From Chlorocebus sabaeus (taxonomy: Eukaryota; Chordata; Mammalia; Primates; Cercopithecidae), in contig NW_027327624.1 in the NCBI RefSeq assembly GCF_047675955.1, positions 283,181 through 347,180 of the forward strand: a stretch of 64,000 nucleotides of DNA, written 5' to 3'. This document shows, in pieces, positions 48,721 through 62,489 of this stretch. The translations under genes and the position numbers were made by a program. The notes below the pieces were generated by a model. The model was not told the DNA's origin. It made no database searches and worked only from the letters and a program-made list of their open reading frames with translations. Every line of letters starts with the position of its first letter. Within the stretch, counting starts at the first letter, position 1.

Positions 48721-51700
48721 GCCATTGTGGGCCGGTCTGGTCCTGTTTGATCCGGTTTCAGCTTGTCTGTGCCGGTCGAGTCTGGTTTGATCCGGTCAAA
48801 ACAGCTTTGAGCCGGTCAAAACCGGTTTGAGCAGGTCTGGTCTGGTTTGAGCCGGTGAAAACCGGCTCAGGTCGGTCAGAATTGGTTTGAGCCGGTCTGA
48901 CCTGGCTTGAACCGGTCAAAACCGGTTTGTGGCCCCAGTTTTAGGCAGTCTGGGGTGGTTGGGTACGGTTTGATCAGATTGTAGCCGGTCTGGGCAGTCT
49001 GATTCGGTTTGATCCGGTCTCATCCGGTCAAACCCGGTTTTAGCCGGGCAAAACCGGTTTCAGCCGGGTCTAGTGTGGTTTGAGCCGGTGAAAACCGGTT
49101 TGAGCCGGTCAAAACCGGTTCGAGCCGTTCAAAACCGGTTTGTGACGATCAAAACAGGATTAAACCGGTCTGGTCTGGTTTGAGCTGGTCTAATCAGGTC
49201 AAAACCTGTTTAAGCCGGTCAAAACGGGTTTTACTCGGACTGGAGTGTTTTGAGCCGATTAAAACCGGTTTCAGCCGGTCAAAACCGTATTGAGGCTGTC
49301 AAAACCGGTTTGAACCAGTCTGGTCTTGTTTGAGCTGGTCAAAACAGGTTTCAGCCGGTCAAAACCGAATTGAGGCTGTCAAAACCGGTTTTGGACGGTC
49401 TGGAGTGGGTTTGAGCCAGTCAAAACCGGATTGAGCCAGTCAAAACCAGTTTGAACAGGACTGGTCTGGTTTGAGCCGTTCAAAACCGGTTTAGCCGGTC
49501 TGGCCCGGTTTTAGCCAGTCTGGACCGGTCTTGTCCGGTTTGTTTCTGTTTCAGCCGGTCTGGGCCTGTCTGGTCCCGTTTGATCCTGTGTGAGCCGGTC
49601 TAGTCCTGTTTGATCCGGTTTCATCTTGTCTGTGCCGGTCGAGTCTGGTTTGATCCGGACAAAACCGCTTTGAGCCGGTCAAAACCGGTTTGAGCCAGTC
49701 TGGTCAGTTTTGAGCCAGTGAAAACCGGCTCAGGTCGGTCAAAATCGGTTTGAGCCGGTCTGGTCTGGTTTCAGCCAGTCAAAACTGCTTTGTGGCCTGC
49801 TTTCAGCCGGTCTGCGCTGGTCTGGTGCTGTTTGATGCGGTTTCAGATCGTCTGTGCTGGTCGAGTTTGGTTTCATCCGGTCAAAACCGCTTTGAGCCGG
49901 TCAAAACCGGTTTGAGCCGGTCTGGTCTGGTTTGAGCCGGTGAAAACTGGCTCAGGTTGGTCAAAATCAGTTTGAGCCAGTCTGGCCTGGTTTGAACCGG
50001 TCAAAACCGGTTTGTGGCCCAGTTTTAGGCAGCCTGGGGTGGTCGGGTATGGTTTGATCGGATTGTAGCCGGTCTGGGCCAGTCTGATTCGGTTTGATCC
50101 GGTCTCATCCGGTCAAACCCGGTTTTAGCTGGTCAAAACCGGTTTCAGCCGGTCTGGTGTGGTTTGAGCCGCTGAAAACCAGTTTGAGCCGGTCAAAACC
50201 GGATCGAGCCGTTCAAAACCGGTTTGTGACAATCAAAGCCGGATTGAACCAGTCTGGTCTGGTTTGAGCTGGTCTAATCAGGTCAAAACCTGTTTAAGCC
50301 GGTCAAAACCGGATTTACTCGGACTGGAGTGTTTTGAGCCTGTAAAAACCGGTTTCAGGCCGGTCAAAACCCAATTGAGGCTGTCAAAACCGGTTTGAAC
50401 CCGTCTGGTCTGTTTTGAGCCGGTCAAAACCGACTCAGGTCCGTCAAAATCGGTATGAGCCCTCTCTGGTCTGGTTTCAGACGGTCAAAACGGCTTTGTG
50501 GTCTGCTTTCAGCCGGTCTGGCCCGGTCTGGTCCTGTTTGATCCGCTTTCAGCTCATCTGGGCCGGTAGAGTCTGATTTGATCCGGTCAAAACCGCTTTG
50601 AGCCGGTCAAAACCGTTTTGAGCCAGTAAAAGCCGGTTTCAGCCGGTCAAAACCGGATTGAGGCAGTCAAAACCGGTTTGAACCGGTCTGGTCTGGTTGG
50701 AGCCAGTCAAAACCGGCTCAGGACGGTCAAAACCGGTTTGAGCCGGTCTGGTCTGGTTTGAACCGGTCAAAACCGGTTTGTGGCTCAGTTTTAGGCGGTC
50801 TGGGCCGGTCTGGTCCGGTTTGATCCGATTGTAGCCGGTCTGGGGCCGGTCTGATTCGGTTTGATCTGGTCTCATCCGGTCAAAACTGGTTTTAGCCAGT
50901 CAAAACCGGTTTCAGCCGGTCTGTGGTTTGAGCAGGTCAAAACCGGTTTGACCCGGTCAAAACCGGTTTGAGCCGGTCTGGTCTGGTTTGAGCCGGTCTG
51001 GTCTGTTTTGAGGCGGTCAAAACCGGTTTGAGCCGGTTTGGTCTGGTTGAAGCCAGTCAAAACCGATTCGAGCCTCTCTGAGCCGGTCTGGTCCGGTTTG
51101 ATCCGGTCTAATCAGATCAAAACCGGTTTGAGCCAGTGAAAACCGGTTTTAGCCGGTCTGGAGTGGTTTGAGCCGGTCAAACCGGATTAAGCCAGTCAAA
51201 ACCGGTTTGAACCGGTCTGGTCTTGATTGAGCCGGTCAAAACCGGCTCAGGTCGATCAAAATCGGTTTGAGCCATCTGGCCTGGTTTGAACCGGTCAAAA
51301 CCGGTTTGTGGCCCAGTTTTAGGCATTCTGGGCCGCTCTGGTCTGGTTTGATCCGATTTTAGCCGGTCTGGGCCCGTCTGATTTGGTTTGATCTCACCTC
51401 ATCCGGTCAAAACCGGTTTTAGCCGGTCAAAACCGGTTTCAGCCTGTCTGGTGTGGTTTGAGCAGTTCAAAACCGGTTTGACCTGTTCAAAACAGGTTTG
51501 AGCCGGTCTGGTCTGGTTTCAGCCGGTCTGGTCTGGTTTGAGCTGGTCAAAACCGGTTTGAGCCGGTCTGGTCTGGTTTGAGCCGGTCTGGTCTGTTTTG
51601 AGCTGGTCAAAACCGGTTCGAGCCGGTCAAAACTGGATTGAGCCGGTTTTGTCTGGTTGAAGTCAATCGAAACCAATTCGAGCCTGTCTGAGCTGGTCTG

Positions 51701-53219
51701 GTCCGGTTTGACCCGGGTCTAATCACGTCAAAACCGGTTTGGGCCGTTGAAAACCGATTTTAGCCGTTTTGGAGTGGTTTGAGCTGGTCAAAACCGGATT
51801 GAGCCAGTCAAAACCGGTTTGAACCTGTCTGGTCTGGTTTGAGCCGGTCAAAACCGGTTTGAGCCGCTCTGGTCCGCATTGAGCCTGTCTGGTCTGGTTT
51901 GAGCCGTTCTAAACCATCTCAGGCCAGTCAAAACCGTTTTGAGCCAGTCTGGTCTGGTTTCAGCCGGTCAAAACCGCTTTGTGGCCCGCTTTCAGGCGGT
52001 CTGGGCCGGTCTGGTCCTGTTTGATCCGGTTTCAGCTTGTCTGTGCCAGTCGAGTCTTGTTTGAGCCGGTCAAAACCGGTATGAGCCGGTCTGGTCTGCT
52101 TTGAGCCGGTGAAAACCAGCTCAGGTCGGTCAAAATCGGTTTGAGCCGGTCTGACCTGGCTTGAACCTGTCAAAACCAGTTTGTGGCCCAGTTTTAGGCA
52201 GTCTGGGGCGGTCGGGTACGGTTTGATCGGATTGTAGCCGGTCTGGGCCAGTCTGATTCGGCTTGATCTGGTCTTATCCGGTCAAACCCGGTTTTAGCCG
52301 GTTAAAACCGGTTTCAGCCGGTCTGGTGTGGTTTGAGCCGGTTAAAACCGGTTTGAGCCAGTCAAAACCGGTTCGAGCCGTTCAAAACCCGTTTGTGACG
52401 ATCTAAACCGGATTGAACCGGTCTGGTCTGGTTTGACCTGCTCTAATCAAGTCAAAACCTGTTTAAGCCGGTCAAAACCGGTTTTACCTGGAATTTAGTG
52501 GTTTGTGCCGGTCAAAACCGGTTTCAGCTGGTCAAAACGGAATTGAGGGTGTCAAAACCGGTTTGAACCAGTCTGGTCTGGTTTGAGCCGGTCAAAACTG
52601 GCTTAGGTCGGTCAAAATCGGTTTGATTCTATCTGGTCTGTTTTCATCCGGTCAAAACCACTTTGTGGCCCGCTTTCTACCGGTCTGGGCCGGTCTGGTC
52701 CTGTTTAATCCGCTTTCAGCTCCTCTGGGCCGGTAGAGTCTGGTTTGATCCGGTCAAAACCGCTTTGAGCCGGTCAAAACCGATTTTGAGCCGGTCAAAA
52801 CCGGTTTCAGCCGGTCAAAACCGGATTGAGGCAGTCAAAACCGGTTTGAACCTGTCTGGTCTGGTTGGAGCCGGTCAAAACGGGCTCAGGACTGTCAAAA
52901 CCGGTTTGAGCCATTCTGGTCTGGTTTGCACCGGTCAAAACCGGTTTGTGGCCCAGTTTTAGGCGGTCTGGGCCGGTCTGGTCCGGTTTGATCCGATTTT
53001 AGCCGGTCTGGGCCGGTCTGATTCGGTTTGATCTGGTCTCATCCTTTTCAAAACCGGTTTTAGCCAGTCAAAACCGGTTTCAGCCTGTCTGGTGTGGTTT
53101 GAGCAGGTTAAAACCCGTTTTGGCCAGTCTGGTCTGGTTTGAGCCGGTCTGCTCTGGTTAGAACTGGTCAATACCGGTTCGAGCCAGTGAAAACTGGATT
53201 GAGCCGGTTTGCTCTGGTT

Positions 53220-54260
53220 GAAGTCATTCGAAACCAATTCGAGCCTCTCTCAGCCGGTCTGGTCCGGTTTGACCCGGTCTAATCAGGTCAAAACCGGTTT
53301 GGGCTGGTGAAAACCGGTTTTAGCCGGTCTGGAGTGGTTTTGAGCCGGTCACAACTGGATTGAGCCAGTCTAAACCAGTTTGAACCTCTCTGGTCTGTTT
53401 TGAGCCGGTCAAAGCCGATTTGAGCCAGTCTGGCCCGGTTTTATCTGGTCTGTGCCGCTCTCGTCTGGTTTGATCCAGTTTCAGCCGGTCTGGGCCTGTC
53501 TGGGCCAGTTCGATCCGGTCTGAGCCAGTCTGGTCCGGTTTGATCCATTGTCATCCGGTCAAAACTTGTTTGAACCGCTCTTGTCCAGATTGAGCCGGTC
53601 TGGTCCTGGTTTGAGCCAGTCTAAACCGGCTCAGTTCGGTCAAAACCGGTTTGAGCCGGTCTGGTCTGGTTTGAGCCAGTCAAAACCGGTTTGTGTCCCG
53701 GTTTCAGCCAGTCTGGGCCGGTCTGCTCCGGTTTGATCTCGTTTCAGCTGGTCTGGGTCGGTCGAGTCCGGTTTGATCCGGTCAAAACCGCTTTGAGCCG
53801 GTCAAAACCAGTTTGAAACGGTATGATCTGGTTTGAGCTGGTCTGCTCTGGTTTGAGCCGGTCAAAACCGGTTCGAGCCGGTCAAAAGCGCTTTGAGCCA
53901 GTCTGGTCTGGTTTGAACTGGTCAAAACCGGTTTGAGGCCCAGTTTTAGGCATTCTGGGCCGGTCTGGTCTTGTTTGATCCGATTTTAGCCGGTCTGGGC
54001 CAGTCTGATTCGGTTTGATCCGGCCTCATCCGGTCAAAACCGGTTTCAGCCTGTCTGGTGTGGTTTGAGCAGTTCAAAACCGGTTTGACCTGGTCAAAAC
54101 AGGTTTGAGCCGGTCTGGTCCGGTTTGAGCCGGTCTGGTCTGGTTTGAGCTGGTCAAAACCGGTTTGAGCCGGTTTGGTCTGGTTGAAGCCAGTCAAAAC
54201 TGATTGGAGCCTGTCTGAGCCGGTCTGGTCCGGTTTGATCCGGTCTAATCAGGTTAAAAC
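53220..54260 (-). repeat. deca block F, copy 1
   Basis: It contains 'CCGGTTTGATCTCGTTTCAG' (53728), 'GAAACGGTATGATCTGG' (53816) and 'GGCATTCTGGGCCGGTCTGG'. A matching block lies at about 58430-59420 (offset about 5163 bp) and another at the very start of the array, 27013-28040 (offset about 26.2 kb). Confidence 0.8.
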
Positions 54261-55699
54261 CAGTTTGAGCCAGTGAAAACCGGTTTTAGCCGGTCTGGTG
54301 TGGTTTGAGCCGGTCAAAACCGGATTGAGCCAGTCAAAACCGGTTTTAACCGGTCTGGTCTGGTTTGAGCCGTTCAAAACCTGTTTGAGCCGGTCTGGCC
54401 CGGTTTTAGCCAGTCTGGGCCGGTCTGGTACAGTGTGATCCAGTTTCAGACGGTCCAGGCCTGTCTGGTCCGGTTTTATCTGGTGTGAGCCTGTCTGGTC
54501 CGGTTTGATCTGTTGTCATCTGGTAAAAACTGGTTTGAGCCACTCTGGTCTGGATTGACCCGCTCTGCTGCGGTTTTGAGCCATACTAAACCGGCTCAGG
54601 CTGGTCAAAAACCGATTGAGCCGGTCTGGTCTGGTTTCAGCCTGTCAAACCAGCTTTGTGGCCCGCTTTCAGCCGGTCTGGGCCGGTCTGGTACTGTTTG
54701 ATCCGGTTTCAGCTTGTCTGAGCCGGTCGAGTCTGGTTTGATCCGGTCAAAACCGCTTTGAGCCGGTCAAAACCGGTTTGAGCCGGTGTGGTCTGGTTTG
54801 AGCTGGTGAAAACCGGCTCAGGGTGGTCAAAATCGGTTTGAGCTAGTCTGGTCTGGTTTCAGCCGGTCAAAACCGCTTTATGGCCCTCTTTCAGCCGGTC
54901 TGGGCCGGCCTGGTTCTGTTTGACCCGCTTTCAGCTGATCTGGGCCGGTAGAGTCTGGTTTCCTCCGGTCAAAACTGCTGTGAGCCAGTCAAAATCGTTT
55001 TGAGCCGGTCTGCTCTGGTTTGAGCCGGTCTGCTCTGGTTTGAGCCGGTCAAAACCGGTTTGAGTCGGTCAAAACCGGTTTGTGGCCCAGTTTTAGGCAG
55101 TCTGGGCCAGTCTGATTCGGTTTGATCCGGTCTCATCCGGTCAAAACCGTTTTTAGACGGTCAAAACCGGTTTCAGCCGGTCTGGTGTGGTTTGAGCATG
55201 TCAAAACCGGTTTGAGCCACTCTGGTCTCGTTTGAGCTGGTCAAAACCAGTTCGAGCCAGTCAAAACTGGATTCAGCCAGTTTGGTCTGGTTGAAGTCAG
55301 TCAAAACCAATTCGAGCCTGTCTGAGCCGGTCTGGTTCGGTTTGACCCGGTCTAATGAGGTCAAAACCGGATTGGGCTGTTGAAAACTGGTTTTAGCTGG
55401 TCTGGAGTGGTTTGAGCTGGTCAAAACCAGTTTGAGCCATTCAAAACCGGTTTGAACCTGTCTGGTCTGCTTTGAGCCGGTCAAAATTGGTTTCAGCCGT
55501 TCTGGCCCGGTTTTAGCCGTTGTGTGCCCCTCTCATCTGGTTTGATCTGGTTTCAGCCGGTCAGGGCCTGTCTGGTCCGGTTTGATCCGGTGTGAGCCAG
55601 TCTGGTCCGGCTTGATCTGTTGTCATCCGGTAAAAACCGGTTTGAGCCACTCTGGTCCGCATTGAGCCTGTCTGGTCTGGCTTGAGCCAGTCTAAACCG

Positions 55700-56400
55700 G
55701 CTCAGGCCGGTCAAAACCGGTTTGAGCCGGTCTGGTCTGGTTTTGAGCCGGTCAAAACCGGTTTTGTGGCACAGTTTCAGGCGCTCTGGGCTGGTCTGCT
55801 CCGGTTTGATCCGGTTTCAGCTGGTCTGGGATGGTCGAGTCCGGTTAGATCCGGTCAAAATCGCTTTGAGCCGCTCAAAACCGGTTGGAGCCGGTGTGGT
55901 CTGGTTTGAGCCGGTCTGCTCTGGTTTGAGCCGGTCTAAATCAGTTCGAGCCGGTCAAAACCGGTTTGAGCCGGTCTTGTCTGTTTTGAACCAGTCAAAA
56001 CCGGTTTGTGGCCCAGTTTTAGGCGGTCTGGGCCTGTCTGGTCCGGTTTGATCCGATTTTAGCTGGTTTGGGCCGTTCTATTCGGTTTGATCCGGTCTCA
56101 TCCGGTCAAAACCGGTTTTCAGCCGGTCAAAGCCAGTTTCAGCCTGTCTGGTGTGGTTTGAGCAGTTCAAAACCGGTTTGACCCGGTCAAAACAGGTTTG
56201 AGCTGGTCTGGTCTGGTTTGAGCCGGTCTGGTCTGGTTTGAGCCGGTCAAAACCGGTTCGAGCTAGTCAAAACCGGTTTTTGAGCCGGTTTGGTCTGGTT
56301 TAAGCCAGTCAAAACCAATTCGAGCCTAGTCTGGAGTGGTTTGAGCCGGTCAAAACCGGATTGAGCCAGTCAAAATCGGTTTCAACCGGTCTGGTCTGGT
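55700..56400 (-). repeat. deca block H, copy 1
   Basis: It contains 'GGTCGAGTCCGGTTAGATCC', 'CCGGTTGGAGCCGG' and 'CAGTTTTAGGCGGTCTGGGC' followed by 'CT', in the same order as 60240-60960 (offset about 4.5 kb). Confidence 0.75.
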
Positions 56401-58429
56401 TTGAGCCGGTCTGTCCCGGTTTTAGCCAGTCTGGGCCGGTCTTGTCCGGTTAGATCCCGTTTCAGCCGGTCTGGGCCTGTCTGGTCCGGGTTGATCCGGT
56501 GTGACTTGGTCTGGTCCGGTTTGATCCTTTGTCATGTGGTAAAAAACCGGTTTGAGCCGCTCTGGTCCGGATTGAGCCGCTCTGGTGTGGTTTGAGCCGT
56601 TCTAAACCGGCTCAGGCCAGTCAAAACCGGTTTGAGCCGCTCTGGTCTGGTTTCAGCCGGTCAAAACTCCTTTGTGGCCTGCTTTCAGCCCGTCTGGGCC
56701 GGTCTGGTCCTGTTTGATCCGGTTTCAGCTCATCTGGGCCGGTAGAGTCTGGTTTGATCCGCTGAAAACCGCTTTGAGCCGGTCAAAACCGTTTTGAGCC
56801 AGTCTGGTCTGGTTTGAACTGGTCAAAACAGGTTTGAGGCGGTCAAAACCGGATTGAGCCAGTCTAAATCAGTTTGAACCTGTCTGGTCTGGTTTGAGCC
56901 GGTCAAAGCCGATTTGAGCCGGACTGGCCTGGTTTTAGGCGGTCTGTGCCGCTCTCGTCTGGTTTGATCTGGTTTCAGTCGGTCTGGGCCTGTCTGGGCC
57001 AGTTCGATCCAGTGTGAGCCAATCTGGTCCGGTTTGATCCGATGTCATCCGGTCAAAACCGGTTTGAGCCGCTCTGATCCGCATTGAGCCTGTCTGGTCT
57101 GGTTTGAGCCGTTCTAAACCATCTCAGGCCAGTCAAAACCGGTTTGAGCCGGTCTGGTCTGGTTTCAGCCGGTCAAAACTGCTTTGTGGCCCGCTTTCAG
57201 CCGGTCTGGGCCGGTCTGGTCCTGTTTGATCCGGTTTCAGCTTGTCTGTGCCGGTCGAGTCTGGTTTGATCCGGTCAAAACCGCTTTGAGCCAGTCAAAA
57301 CCGGTTTGAGCCGGTCTGGTCTGGTTTGAGCCAGTGAAAACCGTCTCAGGTCGGTCAAAATCGGTTTGAGCCTGTCTGGCCTGGCTTGAACCAGTCAAAA
57401 CCGGTTTGTGGCCCAGTTTTAGGCAGTCTGTGGCGGTCGGGTATGTTTTGATCGGATTGTAACCGGTCTGGGCCAGTATGATTCGGTTTGATCCGGTCTC
57501 ATCCGGTCAAACCCGGTTTTAGCCGGACAAAACTGGTTTCAGCCGGTCTGGTGTGGTTTGAGCCGGACAAAAGCGGTTTGAGCCGGTCAAAACCGGTTCG
57601 AGCCGTTCAAAACCGGTTTGTGACGATCAAAACCGGATTGTACCGGTCTGGTCTGGTTTGAGCTGTTCTAATCAGGTCAAAACCTGTTTTAGCTGGTCAA
57701 AACCGGTTTTACCCGGAATGGAGTGGTTTGAGCCGGTGAAAACCGGTTTCAGCTGGTCAAAACGGAATTGAGGGCTGTCAAAACCGGTTTGAACCGGTCT
57801 GGTCTGGTTTGAGCCGGTCAAAACCGGCTCAGCTCGGTCAAAATCGGTTTGAGCCTAACTGGTCTGGTTTCAGCCGGTCAAAACCACTTTGTGGCCCGCT
57901 TTCAGCCGGTCTGGGCCGGTCTGGTACTGTTTGATCCGCTTTCAGCTCGTCTGGGCCGGTAGAGTCTGGTTTCATCCGGTCAAAACCGCTTTGAGCCGGT
58001 CAAAACCGGTTTTCAGCCGGTCAAAACCGGATTGAGGCAGTCAAAACCGGATTGAATGGGTCTGGTCTGGTTGGAGCCGGTCAAAACCGGCTCAGGACGG
58101 TCAAAACCGGTTTGAGCCAGTCTGGTCTGGTTTGCACCAGTCAAAACCGGTTTGTGGCCCAGTTTTAAGCGGTCTGGGCCGGTCTGGTCCGGTTTGATCC
58201 GATTTTAGCCGGTCTGGGCCGGTTTGATTCGGTTTGATCTGGTCTCATCCTTTCAAAACCGGTTTTAGCCAGTCAAAACCGGTTTCAGCCGGTCTGGTGT
58301 GGTTTCAGCAGGTCAAAACCGGTTTCAGCTGGTCTGGTCTGGTTTGAGCTGGTCTGGTCTGGTTTGAGCTGGTCAAAACAGGTTCGAGCCAGTGAAAACT
58401 GGATTGAGATGGTTTCGTCGGGTTGAAGT

Positions 58430-59420
58430 CATTCAAAACCAATTCGAGCCTGTCTGAGGCTGTCTGGTCTGGTTTGACCCGGTCTAATCAGGTCAAAACC
58501 GGTTTGGGTCGGTCAAAACCGGATTGAGCCAGTCTAAACCAGTTTGAACCTGTCTGGTCTGGTTTGAGCCGGTCAAAGCCGATTTGAGCCGGTCTGACCC
58601 GGTTTTAGCCGGTCTGTGCCGCTCTCGTCTGGTTTGATCCGGTTTTAGCCGGTCTGGGCCTGTCTTGGCCAGTTCGATCCGGTGTGAGCCAGTCTGGTCC
58701 GGTTTGACCCGTTGTCAGCCGGTCAAAACCGGTTTGAACAGCTCTGGTCCGGATTGAGCCGGTCTGGTCTGGTTTGAGCCGGTCTAAACCGGCTCAGGTC
58801 GGTCAAAACCGGTTTGAGCCGGTCTGGTCTGGTTTGAGCCAGTCAAAACCAGTTTGTGTCCCGGTTTCAGCCAGTCTGGGCCGGTCTGCTCCGGTTTGAT
58901 CTCGTTTCAGCTGGTCTGGGTCGGTCGAGTCCAGTTTGATCCAGCCAAAACCGTTTTGAGACAGTCAAAACCGGTTTGAAATGGTATGATCTGGTTTGAG
59001 CCGGTCTGCTCTGGTTTGAGCCGGTCAAAAACCGGTTCGAGCCGGTCAAAACCGCTTTGAGCAGGTCTGGTCTGGTTTGAACCGGTCAAAACCGGTTTGT
59101 GGCCCAGTTTTTAGGCATTCTGGGCCGGTCTGGTCCGGTTTGATCCGATTTTAGCTGGTCTGGGGCCGTCTGATTCGGTTTGATCCGGCCTCATACGGTC
59201 AAATCCGGTTTTAGCCTGTCAAAACCAGTTTCAGCCTGTCTGGTGTGGTTTGAGCAGTTCAAAACAGGTTTGACCCGGTCACAACAGGTTTGAGCCGGTC
59301 TGGTCTGGTTTGAGCCGGTCTGGTCTGGTTTGAGCCGGTCAAAACCGGTTTGAGACGGTTTGGTCTGGTTGAAGCCAGTCAATACCGATTCGAGCCTGTC
59401 TGAGCCGGTCTGGTCCGGTT
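58430..59420 (-). repeat. deca block F, copy 2
   Basis: Relative of 53220-54260 and of 27013-28040, with the 'CCGGTTTGATCTCGTTTCAG' word at 58891. It continues into a stretch (59430-59910) that matches 28060-28540 at a constant 31370-bp offset. Confidence 0.8.
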
Positions 59421-59429
59421 TGATCCGGT

Positions 59430-59910
59430 CTAATCAGATCAAAACCGGTTTGAGCCAGTGAAAACCGGTTTTAGCCGGTCTGGAGTGGTTTGAGCCGGTC
59501 AAAACCGGATTGAGCCAGTCAAAACCGGTATGAACCGGTCTGGTCTTGATTGAGCCGTTCAAAACCGGCTCAGGTCGATCAAAATCGGTTTGAGGCGGTC
59601 TGGCCTGGTTTGAACCGGTCAAAACCGGTTTGTGGCCCAGTGTTAGGCAGGATGGGCCGGTCGGGTATTGTTTGATCCGATTTTAGCCGGTCTGGGCCGG
59701 TCTGATTTGGTTTGATCCCGTCTCATCCTGTCAAACCCGCTTTTAGCTGGTCTAAACCGGTTTCAGCCGGTCTGGTGTGGTTTGAGCCGGTCAAAACCGG
59801 TTCGAGCCGTTCAAAACCGGTTTGTGATGATCAAAACCGGATTGAACCGGTCTGGGCTGGTTTGAGCTGGTCTAATCAGGTCAAAACCGGTTTAAGCTGG
59901 TAAAAACGGG
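59430..59910 (-). repeat. deca block G, copy 2
   Basis: Distal copy of 28060-28540 with unchanged register over about 480 bp. The most widely separated matching pair I found in the window. Confidence 0.8.
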
Positions 59911-60239
59911 TTTTACCCGGTCTGGAGTGGTTTGAGCTGGTCAAAACCGGTTTCAGGCAGTCAGAACCAAATTGAGGCAGTCAAAACCGGTTTGAACCAG
60001 TCTGGTCTGGTTTGAGCTGGTGAAAACCGGTTCAGGTGGGTCAAAAACGGTTTGAGCCGATCTGGTCTGGTTTCAGCCGGTCAAAACCGCTTTGTGGCCC
60101 GCTTTCAGCCGGTCTGTACCAGTCTGGTCCTGTTTTACACGCTTTCAGCTCATCTGGGCCGGTAGAGTCTGGTTTGATCCGGTCAAAACCGCTTTGAGCC
60201 GGTGAAAACCGTTTTGAGCCGGTCTGGTCTGGTTTGAAC

Positions 60240-60960
60240 TGGTCAAAACCGGTTTGTGTCCCAGTTTTAGGCGGTCTGGGCCAGTCTGCTCCGGTTTGAT
60301 CCGGTTTCAGATGGTCTGGGACGGTCGAGTCCGGTTAGATCCGGTCAAAACCGCTTTGAGCCGGTCAATACCGGTTGGAGCCGGTCTAGTCTGGTTTGAG
60401 CCGGTCTGCTCTGGTTTCAGCCGGTCAAAATCGGTTCGAGCCAGTCAAAACCGGTTTGAGCCGCTCTGGTCTTTTTTGAACCAGTCAAAACCGGTTTGTG
60501 GCCCAGTTTTAGGCGGTCTGGGCCTTTCTGGTCCGGTTTGATCCGGTTTTAGCCAGTTTGGGCTCGTCTGATTCGGTTTGATCTGGTCTCATCCGGTCAA
60601 AACCGGTTTTTAGCCGGTCAAAACCGGTTTCAGCCTGACTGGTGTGGTTTGAGCAGTTCAAAACCGGTTTGACCTGGTCAAAACAGGTTTGAGCTGGTCT
60701 GGTCTGGTTTGAGCCGGTCTGGTCAGGTTTGAGCCGGTCAAAACCGGTTCGAGCCAGTCAAAACCGGTTTGAGCCGGTTTGATCTGGTTTGAGCCAGTCA
60801 GAAACCGATTCGAGCCTATCTAACCCGGTCTGGTCCGGTTTGATCCGGTCTAATCAGGTCAAAACCGGTTTCAGCCATTGAAAACCAGTTTTAGCCGGTC
60901 TGGAGTGGTTTGAGCCGGTCAAAACCGGATTGAGCCAGTCAAAATCGGTTTCAACCAGTC
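60240..60960 (-). repeat. deca block H, copy 2
   Basis: Counterpart of 55700-56400, with the private 'GGTTAGATCCGGTCAAAACC' and 'CCGGTTGGAGCC' words preserved. Confidence 0.75.
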
Positions 60961-62489
60961 TGGTCTGGTTTGAGCCGGTCAACACCGGTTTGAGCCGGTC
61001 TGGCCCGGTTTTAGCCAGTCTGGGCCGGTCTGGTCCAGTTTGATCCGGTTTCAGCCGGTCCTGGCCTGTCTGGTCCAGTTTGATCCGGCGTGAGCCGGTC
61101 TGGTCCGGTTTGATTCGTTGTCATCTGGTAAAACCGGGTTTGAGCCGCTTTGGTCCAGTTTGAGCCGCTCTGATGTGGTTTGAGCCGTTCTAAACCAGCT
61201 CAGTCCGGTCAAAACCGGTTTGAGCCGGTCTGCTCTGGTTTCAGCCGGTCAAAACTGCTTTGTGGCCCGCTTTTCAGCCGGTCTGGGCCGGTGTGGTCCT
61301 GTTTGATCCGGTTTCAGCTTATCTGTGCTGGTCGAGACTGTTTTGATCTGAGCAAAACTGCTTTGAGCCGGTCAAAACTGGTTTGAGCCGGTCTGGTCTG
61401 TTTTGAGCTGGTGAAAACCGGCTCAGGTCGGTCAATGTCGGTTTGAGCCGGTCTGGTATGGTTTCATCCGGTCAAAACCGCTTTGTGGCCCGCTTTCAGC
61501 TGCTCTGGGCCGGCCTGGTCCTCTTTGATCCGCTTTCAACTGATCTGGACTGGTAGAGTCTGGTTTGGTCTGGTCAAAACCGCTTTGACCCGGTCAAAAC
61601 CGGTTTCAGCCAGTCAAAACCGAATTGAGGCAGTCAAAACCGGTTTGAACCGGTCTGGTCTGGTTTGAGCCGGTCAAAACTGGCTCAGGTCGGTCAAAAC
61701 CTGTTTGAGCCGGTCTCGAGTGGTTTCAGCCGGTCTGGTGTGGTTTGAGCATTTCAAAACCGGTTTGACCTGGTCAAAACAGGTTTGAGCCGGTGTGGTC
61801 TGGTTTGAGCCGGTCTGGTCTGGTTTGAGCTGGTAAAAACTGGTTCGAGCCGGTCAAAACCGGTTTGAGCCGGTTTGGTCTGGTTGAAGCCAGTCAAAAC
61901 CGATTCGAGCCTGTCTGAGCCGGTCTGGTCCGGTTTGATCCGGTGTAATCAGGTCAAAACCGGTTTCAGCCAGTGAAAACCGGTTTTAGCCGGTCTGGAG
62001 TGGTTTGAGCTGGTCAAAAACCGGATTGAGCCAGTCAAAACCGGTTTGAACCGGTCTGTTCTGGTTTGAGCCGGTCAAAACCGGTTTGAGCCGGTCTGGC
62101 CCGGTTTTAGCCAGTCTGGACCGGTCTTGTCCGGTTTGATTCTGTTTCAGCCGGTCTGGGCCTGTCTGGTCCGGTTTGATCCGGTGTGAGCCGGTCTGGT
62201 CCTGTTTGATAGGGTTTCAGCTTGTCTGTGCCAGTCGAGTCTGGTTTGATCCGGTCAAAACCACTTTGAGCCGGTCAAAACCGGTTTGAGCCGGTCTGGT
62301 CTGGTTTGAGCTGGTGAAACCGTCTCAGGTCGGTCAAATCGGTTTGAGCCGGTCTGGCCTGGCTTGAACCGGTCAAAACCGGTTTGTGGCCCAGTTTTAG
62401 GCAGTCTGGGGCGGTCGGCTACGGTTTGATCGGATTGTAGCTGGTCTGGGCAGTCTGATTCGGTTTGATCCGGTCTCATGCGGTCAAAC

